Positions 8,262-16,498 of a stretch of DNA of 32,380 nucleotides are shown in pieces (the first letter of the stretch is position 1; each line of letters begins with the position of its first letter). Source of the DNA: Geitlerinema sp. BBD 1991-9 (lineage in GTDB: Bacteria; Cyanobacteriota; Cyanobacteriia; Cyanobacteriales; Geitlerinemataceae). Location: positions 1-32,380 of the forward strand of contig LWRO01000051.1 of the NCBI GenBank assembly GCA_001657325.1, written 5' to 3'. The notes beneath the pieces were generated by a model. That model was not told the origin of the DNA and did not search any database. It worked only from the letters and a program-made list of their open reading frames with translations. Position numbers and translations under genes: made by a program.

Positions 8262-9371
8262 ATGCTTGAAAAATTTTTAATCTTAAAGCATCTTAGCAAA
8301 GAAGAAATAGTCCGAATTGAAAGCATATGTGAGGTGCGTTTTTACGATTCTGGCGATTTAATTTTTCAGGAAGGTGAGATTTCTGACGAGCTATATTTTT
8401 TAGCTTCTGGAAAAGTCAATCTTCATAAAACTGAAGAATCGAAGAAACACAACTTGAAATTCAAAGAAATATCAGAAGGTACGAGTTTTGGAGAAATGTC
8501 ATTTATTGATGGATCGCCGAGAAGTTGCTCGATCGAGGCAGCAACACCGAAAACACAAGTTTACGTCTTATCAAAACAAAAATTTATCGATAGTGTTCCC
8601 GAAGCACAGAACCTCATCAATATCATTAGTGGGGCAATCGTACAACAGTTAAGCGATCGATTGAGAACATTAAACAATCGCTATATCAACACCCTTCAAA
8701 AACAAATCGACGAGCTTCGAGAGCGAAATAATTTTGCATCATTTTTATTTTTAATTTTGTCATGTCTGTTTGTTGTAACCATTGTCAATTCTGCAATCTT
8801 AGATTTTTTACCAAACTACAATTCTCGATCTTCTTTACCATTTTTGATAGGCTATCTAGTTGTTGCGATTTTAATTCCTTCATTCATTGGACGAAGCCAA
8901 TTAAAATTCTCTTTTCGAGAAATTGGCATAACGTTTGAAAACATGAAACAGTCTTTAACCGATGGAATTGTCTTTAGTATAATCAGCATTTTAGGCTTGT
9001 GGGGACTGGCATTTCTACTCGACATAATTTTGCAAGACAAGCAATTCTTGAGTGAGATTTGGTCGTTTCCGGGAACATCAATTACTCTATTTATTTTTTT
9101 TATTCACAGCTACATTCAAGAAGTATTACGAGCTGCTATACAAGTTTCGATCGAAAATTTTTTGCGAAATCGAACTAAACTATTTGGTGTTTTTATTGCC
9201 GCACTTTTGTTTGGAATGTTTCACATTCCCTATGGCACAACAGTCATTTTTATGACATTGGTTGGCAGCGTTATTTTTGGCTTGATTTACAAGCGAACCT
9301 ATAATCTGCTGGGAGTAGCGATCGTACATTTTGTATTTGGATTACTATCGACTAATATGGGGCTAATGTAA
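8262..9371 (+). CDS. Cyclic-nucleotide-binding domain fused to CPBP (CAAX protease/Abi) membrane domain, copy 1
   Basis: A 369-aa protein. Residues 1-120 are a CRP-type cyclic-nucleotide-binding domain with a phosphate-binding cassette FGEMSFIDGSPRS (FGE 76-78, R87). Residues about 125-157 form a coiled coil (TLQKQIDELRERN). From about 158 there are six or so membrane helices carrying CPBP motifs: QEVLR (E287, R290), FGMFH (F317, H321) and HFVFG (H356). Canonical CPBP motifs are EExxxR, FxxxH and Hxxx(N/D), so the first is one residue short and the last has Gly. No DNA-binding helix-turn-helix follows the sensor. ATG 8262 follows AAAGGAAAAA. Inference: a nucleotide-controlled intramembrane protease or membrane effector. 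Codon use is AT-rich compared with the flanks. A near-identical-length paralogue follows. Confidence 0.85.
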   Translation: MLEKFLILKHLSKEEIVRIESICEVRFYDSGDLIFQEGEISDELYFLASGKVNLHKTEESKKHNLKFKEISEGTSFGEMSFIDGSPRSCSIEAATPKTQVYVLSKQKFIDSVPEAQNLINIISGAIVQQLSDRLRTLNNRYINTLQKQIDELRERNNFASFLFLILSCLFVVTIVNSAILDFLPNYNSRSSLPFLIGYLVVAILIPSFIGRSQLKFSFREIGITFENMKQSLTDGIVFSIISILGLWGLAFLLDIILQDKQFLSEIWSFPGTSITLFIFFIHSYIQEVLRAAIQVSIENFLRNRTKLFGVFIAALLFGMFHIPYGTTVIFMTLVGSVIFGLIYKRTYNLLGVAIVHFVFGLLSTNMGLM

Positions 9372-9698
9372 ACCTTCTATTTCACATCGATCGATTTACT
9401 CAATTGAATTTTTTTCAAATTCTCTCATCTCATCCAGAATTTGGCTGTAAAATTCTTCTATCTCGTTGCGCTATAGAATCTTGGGATGCACAAAAAACCG
9501 TAGATTTCGAGCATTACAGACATCTCGATCGCACGATCTATGGTTACTGAATTTCGACTCAGTGACAGCTTAATATAAGAACAAGTTTACTTAAAAAAAC
9601 TTTTCAATTTTTTATCAAAAAATACTTTTGTCTAAATAGATAAAAGAATGTAAAAAACTCTATCTAGCACCGTCGTCTCTCGTTGATATACAACTGAC
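9372..9698. other. AT-rich spacer between the tandem paralogues
   Basis: About 330 bases with no open frame of protein character. It contains T-tracts and short imperfect hairpins only (for example GAATTT/AAATTC near 9408-9424), none strong enough to call a terminator. Confidence 0.45.
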
Positions 9699-9727
9699 TT
9701 GAGCTATTTCGATCGATATGCTAATTT
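9699..9727 (+). promoter_or_regulatory. Putative sigma70-type promoter of second cNMP-CPBP gene
   Basis: TTGAGC (9699-9704), a 17-base spacer and TAATTT (9722-9727) with TGC immediately ahead of the -10. It lies in the 28-base block shared with the first paralogue. The spacer here contains the palindrome TCGATCGA where copy 1 has TTAATTGA. Predicted leader to the ATG at 9786 is about 50 bases. Confidence 0.45.
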
Positions 9728-9785
9728 TGACATAAGCTTTGATTTTTCTTTTTTTTAATTTTCAGAGTAAGTTGTGGAGGGGGAT

Positions 9786-10895
9786 ATGCTGGAGAAATTC
9801 ACAATTTTAAGAAATTTAAACGAAAAACAGATCGTTGAAATTGAGAAATTTTGTGAAGTTCGAGCTTACAATCCGGGTGACTCGATCTGTCGCGAAGGGG
9901 AAGTTTCAGACGAACTGTATTTTCTAATTTCCGGACAAGTCAATCTCTATAAAATCGAGGAAAATACCCAAAATAATCTCAAATTCAAGGAAATGTCAGA
10001 AGGAGAAAGTTTCGGGGAAATGTCGTTTGTCGATGGATCGCCGAGAAGTTGCTCGATCGAAGCGGCAACACCCAATACGAAAGTTGGTGTCTTGCCGAAA
10101 CAAAAATTCATCGATGGCGCTCCCGATGCATTTGAAATTATGAGTTCGATCGGCGGAGCTATTACCCAGCAAGTGAGCGATCATTTGAGGACTTTGAGCG
10201 ATCGACATATCGGAACGCTACAAAAACAAATTAACGAGCTTCAAGAGCGCAATCACTTCGCGTCGTTCTTGTTTTTAATCCTTCTGTGCTTGTTTCTCGT
10301 TACGAGTGTTAATGCGGCAATCGCAGACTTTTTTCCAGATTACAATCCTCAGACTTCACTTCCTTTTTTGGTTGGATATCTAATCGTTGTCGTTATGATT
10401 CCTTTCTTACTCGGCAGAAGTCATGTAAGATTGTCTTTCGGAGAAATTGGAGTAACAACCCGAAATTTTCAGAAGTCGCTCCTCGATGGGATTGTTTTTA
10501 GTATCGTTGGCACTTTAGTATTTTGGGTAATTGCTGTTGTATTGGATTTGATTTTTCCAGAAGCACAACTCTCAAGCAAAATTTGGACTTGGCCGGGAGC
10601 ACCTATCGTTTTATTGATTTACCTCTTTCACAGCTACGTTCAAGAATTGCTTCGCGGGACAGTTCAGCTTTCGATCGAAAACTTTATCTCCAATCGAAAG
10701 GGAATGTCCGCAATCTTAATTACTGCACTTTTGTTTGGAATGTTTCACGTTCCCTATGGCACGCAAGCTATTTTACTAACGTTGGTAGGAAGTATTATCT
10801 TCGGCTTCGTGTACAAGCGAACCTACAACTTACTTGGGGTGTCGATCGTTCATTTTATATTTGGCGTGTTGTTGATTAACATGGGGCTAATTTAG
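9786..10895 (+). CDS. Cyclic-nucleotide-binding domain fused to CPBP (CAAX protease/Abi) membrane domain, copy 2
   Basis: Also 369 aa when started at ATG 9786, which has GGAGG at 9776-9780 and aligns with copy 1; a GTG at 9774 is in frame but would place that SD inside the gene. The two proteins align end to end without gaps; by hand I count about 231 of 369 identical (near 63%). The cassette FGEMSFVDGSPRS is conserved, and the CPBP motifs are QELLR (E287, R290), FGMFH (H321) and HFIFG (H356), the same deviations as in copy 1. Identity is highest in the sensor cassette, the coiled coil and the motif helices and lowest in the membrane segments near 240-280. The copy is less AT-rich than copy 1, suggesting an old duplication or separate acquisition. 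Confidence 0.85.
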   Translation: MLEKFTILRNLNEKQIVEIEKFCEVRAYNPGDSICREGEVSDELYFLISGQVNLYKIEENTQNNLKFKEMSEGESFGEMSFVDGSPRSCSIEAATPNTKVGVLPKQKFIDGAPDAFEIMSSIGGAITQQVSDHLRTLSDRHIGTLQKQINELQERNHFASFLFLILLCLFLVTSVNAAIADFFPDYNPQTSLPFLVGYLIVVVMIPFLLGRSHVRLSFGEIGVTTRNFQKSLLDGIVFSIVGTLVFWVIAVVLDLIFPEAQLSSKIWTWPGAPIVLLIYLFHSYVQELLRGTVQLSIENFISNRKGMSAILITALLFGMFHVPYGTQAILLTLVGSIIFGFVYKRTYNLLGVSIVHFIFGVLLINMGLI

Positions 10896-10935
10896 CATTG
10901 ACACTGACACTTAGGGTGTACCTTAAATTTCTCGT

Positions 10936-11154
10936 CTAGAGCAGCGGTAAAAAAGTCAGCCAGTTGAATGAGGTGAGGGGTCGGTGTGTGACTGTTCACT
11001 GTTCACTGTTCACTGTTCACTGTTCACTGTAAAAGTCGCGTAGGGTGTGTTCGCGGGAATTGCATTGACTGGACTTCCGCCAAATTCAGTTGCCCGCGAA
11101 CACACCAACCCCATCACAACATTAAGCCTTCTGACTTCTGTACCGCTGCTCTAG
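10936..11154. repeat. Nested inverted-repeat element
   Basis: 24-base outer arms at 10936-10959 and 11131-11154 are reverse complements with 22 matches (core CTAGAGCAGCGGTA ... AGTCAG). Weaker pairing continues outward (CTTAAATTTCTC against a TTAAG-side segment to about 11178). Inside lie a heptamer array (10991-11030) and a perfect 14-base stem GGTGTGTTCGCGGG (11044-11057) / CCCGCGAACACACC (11093-11106) with a 35-base loop. It contains no ORF. It sits between two convergent genes, so it may stop transcription from both, or be a MITE-like mobile element; no clear target duplication was found. Confidence 0.75.
10991..11030. repeat. Heptamer tandem repeat (ACTGTTC)5 plus partial
   Basis: Five perfect copies of ACTGTTC followed by ACTGT. 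Read on the other strand the unit is CAGTGAA, one base different from the CAGTGAG array at the right end of the window. Short tandem heptamers (STRR sequences) are known from cyanobacterial genomes. Confidence 0.9.
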
Positions 11155-11211
11155 AACGTGAGGAATTTTAAGTTAAGGGTCTAGACGAGACATCCAAGCT
11201 AAGAATTTCAA

Positions 11212-12390
11212 TTAACCCCGATAATCCGCTGGATATTCCAACACAATCCGATAGGCCGTGACGCTGTAGGTGGGTTTGCTCATGGCGTTCGCCGTTCCCG
11301 CAGCGAGAATTCGGAACAAACGCCAGAATCGCTCGTCCGATTGCTCGATTGCTTCTGCTTTCCGCTGCATCCAACGCTCGTATATTCCTTTGGCCCACAA
11401 ATAGTAATTGTGTCGATCGTTATAAATCGCGACGATCTCGAACGGCGATTTTCGCACTGCTGCCATGAATTCAGGCATATCTACGTGTCGAAATGCACCG
11501 GGCCAGACGTATTTGGTAACGAAACTGTGCGTTCCTTTCGTGTGATTGTCGGCGGCGAAATCGAGATAGACGCGGCCGCCGGGTTTGAGGAGACTCGGAA
11601 GTTTCTCCATCACGAGATGGTAATCCGATAAATCCTCGATGACACCCATCATCGAAATTGCATCGTATTGACAATCGGGTTCAAATGTAAAAAAGTCTTG
11701 ATAGCGAACCTCTGCATCGAGGTAGTTTTCTTCAATTAATTTTTTGACGTATTGAGCTTGGTGTTGCGACAGTGTAATACCCGTCACTTTGGCATCTCGA
11801 GAAGCCGCATATCTCAAAAACCCTCCCCAACCCGAACCGACTTCAAGGACTCTATCGTTGGGTTTGATGTTGAGCGACTGAACGGCAAATTCGAGTTTGC
11901 GCTCGGCTCCAATTTCGAGGCTTTCGTCATCACTCTCGTAAATTCCCGGCGTGTAAACGTGATATTGAGTATCGATCGCGATCAGTTGAATGTTCTCTGA
12001 ATCGTAATGTTTTGCAATCCACTGCGGGTTACATTTTTCGCGTCCGAACAGCAGCGGCTGAAACCAATGCCAAAACTTCAACACGGGATTAAAATCGGAC
12101 ATGAGATCGCCCAAAGACATCGCTTGAATGATGTCGCCTTCAGCTTCGATATCGCCGTTCATATAGGCTTCAGTAATCGTTAGCTGGTTGAGCGATAGTA
12201 AGGCTTTACGGCCGGCTTCAGTTTTAATATAGAGATCGAAAATGGGTTCGAAGTTGCCGATAATTTGCTGAGAGCCGTTTCGATCGTGAATCGTGAAACT
12301 GAAGGCTAAGTTGCCCCGTTGGGTTAACCCTGAGAGAAATCGATCGAAAAATCGATCGGTCAATCCATTGGCAATTTGTGTTGCATCCAT
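11212..12390 (-). CDS. Cyclopropane-fatty-acyl-phospholipid synthase family methyltransferase
   Basis: 392 aa from the ATG at 12390 (MDATQIANG); the frame extends five codons upstream to a TTG without better support. The N-terminal part (about 10-110) matches the CFA-synthase lipid-binding module, with LTITEAYMNGDIEAEGD near 75-91. The SAM-dependent methyltransferase domain has motif I VLEVGSGWGG, then TGITLSQHQAQY and the motif YDAISMMGVIEDL. The family adds a methylene or methyl group from SAM to unsaturated acyl chains of membrane phospholipids; the exact product cannot be told from sequence. It converges on the cNMP-CPBP gene with the inverted-repeat element between them. The C-terminal end TYSVTAYRIVLEYP is intact. 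Confidence 0.85.
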   Translation of the reverse strand: MDATQIANGLTDRFFDRFLSGLTQRGNLAFSFTIHDRNGSQQIIGNFEPIFDLYIKTEAGRKALLSLNQLTITEAYMNGDIEAEGDIIQAMSLGDLMSDFNPVLKFWHWFQPLLFGREKCNPQWIAKHYDSENIQLIAIDTQYHVYTPGIYESDDESLEIGAERKLEFAVQSLNIKPNDRVLEVGSGWGGFLRYAASRDAKVTGITLSQHQAQYVKKLIEENYLDAEVRYQDFFTFEPDCQYDAISMMGVIEDLSDYHLVMEKLPSLLKPGGRVYLDFAADNHTKGTHSFVTKYVWPGAFRHVDMPEFMAAVRKSPFEIVAIYNDRHNYYLWAKGIYERWMQRKAEAIEQSDERFWRLFRILAAGTANAMSKPTYSVTAYRIVLEYPADYRG

Positions 12391-12704
12391 CACGATATAT
12401 CTCAATGAAATAACTAATAATAGATTGTAAGGAAGCCTAGATTGTCTTGTTGTATCATCTCAATTCATGAAATGTCAATATCAAAACTTTTCGATATATA
12501 AATTTTGCTTGAGTTTTTTTAACCATGGCATTCTCGGGTATCACTCAAAGTTACATTTGGAGAATTATTTCCAACTAAGAATCACAACAGCATTTCAGGT
12601 TCGACATATAACGCTCGATTTAAATACGATCGCAACAATGAAATTTATTTCGAGAATTCCTGGTAATTCAGCTAATTCATTGACCGATTCAAAAAAGTCG
12701 AGTA
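12391..12704. other. Intergenic region with no gene called
   Basis: AT-rich, between two minus-strand genes. A 140-codon plus-strand frame (12467-12889) runs through it, but it overlaps the 3' end of the neighbouring membrane-protein gene antisense and has no SD or recognisable domain. No hairpin terminator was recognised. Promoter signals for the methyltransferase gene should lie here but could not be pinned down. Confidence 0.45.
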
Positions 12705-13430
12705 CTAAAGCTTTTTGCAAAAAATATTTTGGACAGCAAACGGTAAGTATAAAAACAAGAATACCAAAAATACTAAAGCTTCACAATGTAGTAGGTACCA
12801 AGGCCAAGGCGGTAGCATATCAAAAAGCGTTGGGCTTTCAGGTTTGCGAGCTAAAAAAAGATAATTACTACCGAGAAGAATATTTATGAGGCCAACCACA
12901 GCAGCGTAAATATTAAATCCAATAAATAGCTGTAAAATATCTTTGAACTTCGGGCGATATCTTTCAACAATCGCGACATAAAATCCAGTTGTGACGATCG
13001 ATCCGTGATTGACGAACGTTTGAACGAAGACGAAGTGCGGAAATCCATACATCCCGATGGCAGGCGTTAATAACGCGGCAATTGCACCGCCGATCCCGAG
13101 AAAATAGCACAGGGGATACAATACGGTATTTTGAGTCACTAAGGCCAAAGCACTGATATAGGTCATCGCGCCGCATAATTCCAGGGGAAGCATAGTTTCG
13201 ATCGACCATCTTCCCGTCCAAAGATTCCAAATTTGCCATGCGGCTTCGCTGGCAATTAAAAGAATCACTAATCCGTAGCCAACGTAGACGCGCAGTTTGC
13301 GATAACGTCTCGAACGTAAAAGCAATAAAGACAGATTAGCGAGACAAACGATCGCCAAGGCCACGAGATGCGATGTTCCCAAAAGTTGGAACCCTCCACC
13401 TTGGTAATCGCTGAGGAAATATTGATTCAT
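12705..13430 (-). CDS. YwaF/TIGR02206-type integral membrane protein
   Basis: A 241-aa protein with about six to seven hydrophobic helices. Features I associate with the YwaF/TIGR02206 family are the N-terminal FQLLGTSHLVAL, the LPLELCGAMTYISALAL stretch near 100-117, GIGGAIAALLTPAIG, FVFVQTFVNHGSI with the conserved histidine, and the C-terminal PPWPWYLLHCEALVFLVF. The function of the family is unknown. The ATG is at 13430; the preceding 35 bases contain a GATTCATGAGGGATGATTCATGAG direct duplication with the adaptor gene just upstream on the same strand, so the two may share a transcript. Confidence 0.8.
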   Translation of the reverse strand: MNQYFLSDYQGGGFQLLGTSHLVALAIVCLANLSLLLLRSRRYRKLRVYVGYGLVILLIASEAAWQIWNLWTGRWSIETMLPLELCGAMTYISALALVTQNTVLYPLCYFLGIGGAIAALLTPAIGMYGFPHFVFVQTFVNHGSIVTTGFYVAIVERYRPKFKDILQLFIGFNIYAAVVGLINILLGSNYLFLARKPESPTLFDMLPPWPWYLLHCEALVFLVFLFLYLPFAVQNIFCKKL

Positions 13431-13465
13431 GAGGGATGATTCATGAGGGATGATTCACGATCGAT

Positions 13466-14800
13466 TTATGGCGATTGCTGACGATCGATGACCGTCACCT
13501 GTTGGCCTGGAACCAGGCGATGAACCCCATCTGCCACCACAGCATCCCCCGGTTGGAGGGTTCCGCGCACGAACGCTCGATCGCTTTCCGTGTGAATGAC
13601 TTCTAGCGTATGCGGCTCGATCTCGTAAATCGACGCGGCCTCGTCCACGTCCCGCAAGCCGTAGCAAGTCCAAAGCCCTCGATCGCCCGCCACCAACGCC
13701 GCCATAGGCAGCCAATATCCCGGTGTTGCTTCCGCTTGGCGCAACGTCAACCGAACCACTGCCCCCGGAACGGCCGGAATTTCTGGAGGCAATTCCAGTA
13801 AGAGCGTTTGCGTTTGCGTTTGCGTATCGACTTCCGGTAAAACGGACTTCAACACTGCGCGATACGGTTTATCTTCGAGCCAAATTTGCGGACGAGAACC
13901 GATGCGAAGGGTTGACGCGATCGAGAGCGGAACCCCAATCCGCACCTCCAACGCTTCGTCTTGGACGAGGTGCATCACGGCCGTTCCCGCTGAGACGACA
14001 CTCCCTTCGTGCAAGTATTGCGTCGTTACCGTTCCCGAGAAGGGAGCGTACAAAGTCCGTTGTGCGATACTCAAATCCAGTGCTGCGACCTGAGCTTCGA
14101 GTTGCCGAATTTCCGCCAGTTGCGCGTCTTGCTGTTGGGGAGGCGTTCCGGCGAGCAACAAATTGAGTTCGCTACGGGCAGCATCGAGTTCGGCTTGGGC
14201 AATTTCAACGTTAGCTTGGGCCGCGTCGAATTCTTCTTCGGCGATCGCACCGCGAAGATAGAGGTCTTTTCGTCGTTTGGCGCTGAGCTTTGTGAGTTCC
14301 AATTGTGCTTCGTAGCGACGGACTTTCGCGCGTCCGGTTTCGATTTCTTGAACGCGCGATCCCGCCTGCAATTCGTCGAGTCTGGCGCGAGATCGATCGA
14401 TCTGGGCGAACAATTCAGTCCGTTGGAGTTCTAATTCTTGGGTTTCGAGTTGGGCGATCGGCGTTCCTCCAGCTACTCGTTCTCCTTCGGCGACAAACAG
14501 CGACGCGATGACTCCTGAATGTTGAAAGCTGACATCGCTACTGCGCGGTGCTTCGACCGCTCCGCTATAGTTTTCAGCGACTTCGTAGGCGGAGGCTTCT
14601 TCAATTTCAAGGACTCGAACGGGTAACGGCGTATCGACTTCCACTTCGCCTTCAACGTCTGCAACGGCGATCGGTTGTTCCTGCTCTCGAAACATTAATC
14701 CACCCAAAAAAGCAAGCGCGATCGCGCCCAGGGCCACCAGTCGCTGCGGCGATACGTACTTTTGAATGGACTCTCGAACGATACGTTTCATCCGTTGCAC
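13466..14800 (-). CDS. RND efflux periplasmic adaptor (HlyD/AcrA family membrane fusion protein)
   Basis: 444 aa from the GTG at 14800, chosen because GGGAG lies eight bases upstream; an ATG three codons later (14791) and a TTG at 14815 are alternatives. An N-terminal membrane anchor (LVALGAIALAFLGGLMF) is followed by the half-lipoyl segment (VSFQHSGVIASLFVAEGERVAGGTPIAQL), a long helical hairpin (about 115-225, ERTELFAQIDRSRARLDEL through QANVEIAQAELDAARSEL), the second half-lipoyl segment (LYAPFSGTVTTQYLHEGSVV) and a beta-barrel/proximal domain ending VVADGVHRLVPGQQVTV. It would link an inner-membrane RND pump to an outer-membrane channel. The likely partner is the RND gene at 18075-21122, but about 3 kb of unrelated genes separate them. 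No TolC gene is seen. Confidence 0.9.
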   Translation of the reverse strand: MQRMKRIVRESIQKYVSPQRLVALGAIALAFLGGLMFREQEQPIAVADVEGEVEVDTPLPVRVLEIEEASAYEVAENYSGAVEAPRSSDVSFQHSGVIASLFVAEGERVAGGTPIAQLETQELELQRTELFAQIDRSRARLDELQAGSRVQEIETGRAKVRRYEAQLELTKLSAKRRKDLYLRGAIAEEEFDAAQANVEIAQAELDAARSELNLLLAGTPPQQQDAQLAEIRQLEAQVAALDLSIAQRTLYAPFSGTVTTQYLHEGSVVSAGTAVMHLVQDEALEVRIGVPLSIASTLRIGSRPQIWLEDKPYRAVLKSVLPEVDTQTQTQTLLLELPPEIPAVPGAVVRLTLRQAEATPGYWLPMAALVAGDRGLWTCYGLRDVDEAASIYEIEPHTLEVIHTESDRAFVRGTLQPGDAVVADGVHRLVPGQQVTVIDRQQSP

Positions 14801-15033
14801 TATCGTTTCTCCCAACTCTTAAGATGCGGTATCGAGATCGGAGGTTTATAACTTTAGGGAAATTTGCCGATCGATTTATTTGGTTGGATAGCGTTTAAAA
14901 AGATGTCCGGGCTACAGCTTTAAGTCTAGCTCTATTGTGCCAGTAAGCTGATGGCAATCCCTCTAAAAGCACGGTTTATTTAAGAAAGTGTCAGATCGCA
15001 TAATAGATACAACCGCTCGAGATCGAGTTAGCT

Positions 15034-15682
15034 ATGACCGTCACCCTCGCTACACCACTCAGTCAGATCGAACTTATGCCGGGTAGCGCAATTCGCGTCA
15101 ACGGTGTGACGTGGGAAAGCTATATCGCATTGCTTTGCGACTTGGGAGAAGATCGCGCAACTCGTATTGCTTACAACGATCGAGTTTTAGAAATCCGAAT
15201 GCCCGGGGCCACTGCATGAAATTATCAACCGAGTTCTCGCTTCGATCGTTTTGGTACTGGCGGAGGAGTTGGGGTTAGAATTCAACAACCTGGGTTCGAC
15301 GACGTTCAACAGCCCAGAGTTCGCCAAGGGTATCGAACCAGATGGTTGTTTTTATATTCAACACATTCGATCGGCGCAGTGACTCGATGGAGAAATGTTC
15401 TCGAAGGTTCCCCCCGATTTGGCGATCGAAGTCGATATCGCCCATCGTTCTCAGAGCAAACTTCCGATTTACAGTGCGATGGGCGTTCTCGAAATCTGGC
15501 TGTACCGACAGGATGCGTTATCGATCTTGTGTTTGCAAGGGGACGAGTACCAAGAAACTCCGGCGAGTCTAGCGTTTCCCACTGTCAGCGTGACGCAATT
15601 GAACGAGGGGTTGCAACTGCGAAAAACGGGGACGGATTTAACGGTGGTGCGAGCGGTTCGAGAGTTTTGTCGAAATTGCTAG
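15034..15682 (+). pseudogene. Broken Uma2-family (DUF820) restriction-endonuclease-fold gene
   Basis: The frame opens MTVTLATPLSQIELMPGSA and reaches RVLEIRMPG before ending at a TGA at 15217-15219. Uma2-like sequence then continues in another frame from about 15215 (HEIINRVLASIVLVLAEELGLEF, then NLGSTTFNSPEFAKGIEPDGCFYIQ), meets an in-frame TGA at 15380-15382, and resumes as PPDLAIEVDIAHRS and YSAMGVLEIWLYR up to 15682. So at least one frameshift and one nonsense codon interrupt a gene of normal length (about 200 aa). The family's E and D residues (GIEPD, AIEVD) are still present. Uma2 genes are highly multiplied in cyanobacteria and often decayed. Confidence 0.85.
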
Positions 15683-15923
15683 ATTTACTTCCTCTTGTCT
15701 TACAAAACTCAAAGAGGCTGAGTGTGAAGCGATAAGCAGAAATCTGCTACGCAACACTTTTTTATTACTTTTAATACTCTTCCATAGAGCCATATACGTC
15801 TGCTACCAGGTGCTTCTGAGCTTGGTTTGCTGCTTTTTTTCGATCGATCCTAAAACCTTCCAGATTTTACAGGAGAGTGTGTAAAAACTTAAAGGATGCT
15901 TTAATCTGAAAAAAGGTATTAAT

Positions 15924-16301
15924 ATGTCTCAAGAAAGAAATGCAAATAACTCGAGCTGGAATAACATTGCATTAGTCGTATTAGGAGGTATTATAGTAGC
16001 AGTATTTTTAGGCACGACTAGAGGTTCTATAACACCGCCAATTTCTACCGAAAATAAAACGGTTTGTATTACTACTGGATATGTCAAATTTTTTAAGTCT
16101 CCAACTCATCCTAGAGAGGTCGTTCGTGATGATGAGGGTAATACTGTTCAAGCACGCCGAGGTGAAGAGGTGATAGTAATATCAAGCAATGCTGAGCTAG
16201 GTCGATACGGTAATGGGAAAATCAAATTTATAAAAGTACAAAATGACAATAAAAATTCAGGCTGGATAATCAAAAAGAACACTGCTTCAGACTGCCCATA
16301 A
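15924..16301 (+). CDS. Small membrane-anchored SH3-like protein, function unknown
   Basis: A 125-aa protein. Residues about 15-32 (IALVVLGGIIVAVFLGTT) form a single membrane helix or uncleaved signal. The remaining 90 residues resemble a bacterial SH3 fold by pattern: VKFFKSPTH near the start, VQARRGEEVIVIS in the middle and a closing IKVQNDNKNSGWIIKKNT segment. Two cysteines (in VCITTG and at SDC) could form a disulfide in the periplasm. AAAGGT lies just upstream of the ATG. The gene is AT-rich and stands alone on the plus strand between the Uma2 remnant and the minus-strand TIR pair. I do not recognise a named family. Confidence 0.7.
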   Translation: MSQERNANNSSWNNIALVVLGGIIVAVFLGTTRGSITPPISTENKTVCITTGYVKFFKSPTHPREVVRDDEGNTVQARRGEEVIVISSNAELGRYGNGKIKFIKVQNDNKNSGWIIKKNTASDCP

Positions 16302-16498
16302 ACTTCGGACAGTTTTTGATAGACAACGATAGAATGATGCTTTTTGTCCGTTCTTATGATATCTTGGTGAACAGGAAATCAGATATTTCAGCTTTTGTCT
16401 AACAAATTGTCTGAACGATTGGTTGATTAAATCTCTACATTATGATTCTCTGCACATCTCTGACCTATTTCATGAGAGTCAGGACTGAAACCTAATTT

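Noticed and set aside
10991-11030. Possible CRISPR array
   Set aside because: The repeat unit is seven bases with no spacers; it is a simple tandem heptamer.
12467-12889. 140-codon plus-strand frame
   Set aside because: Its second half is antisense to the end of the YwaF-type gene and its first half lies in AT-rich spacer; no SD or family resemblance.
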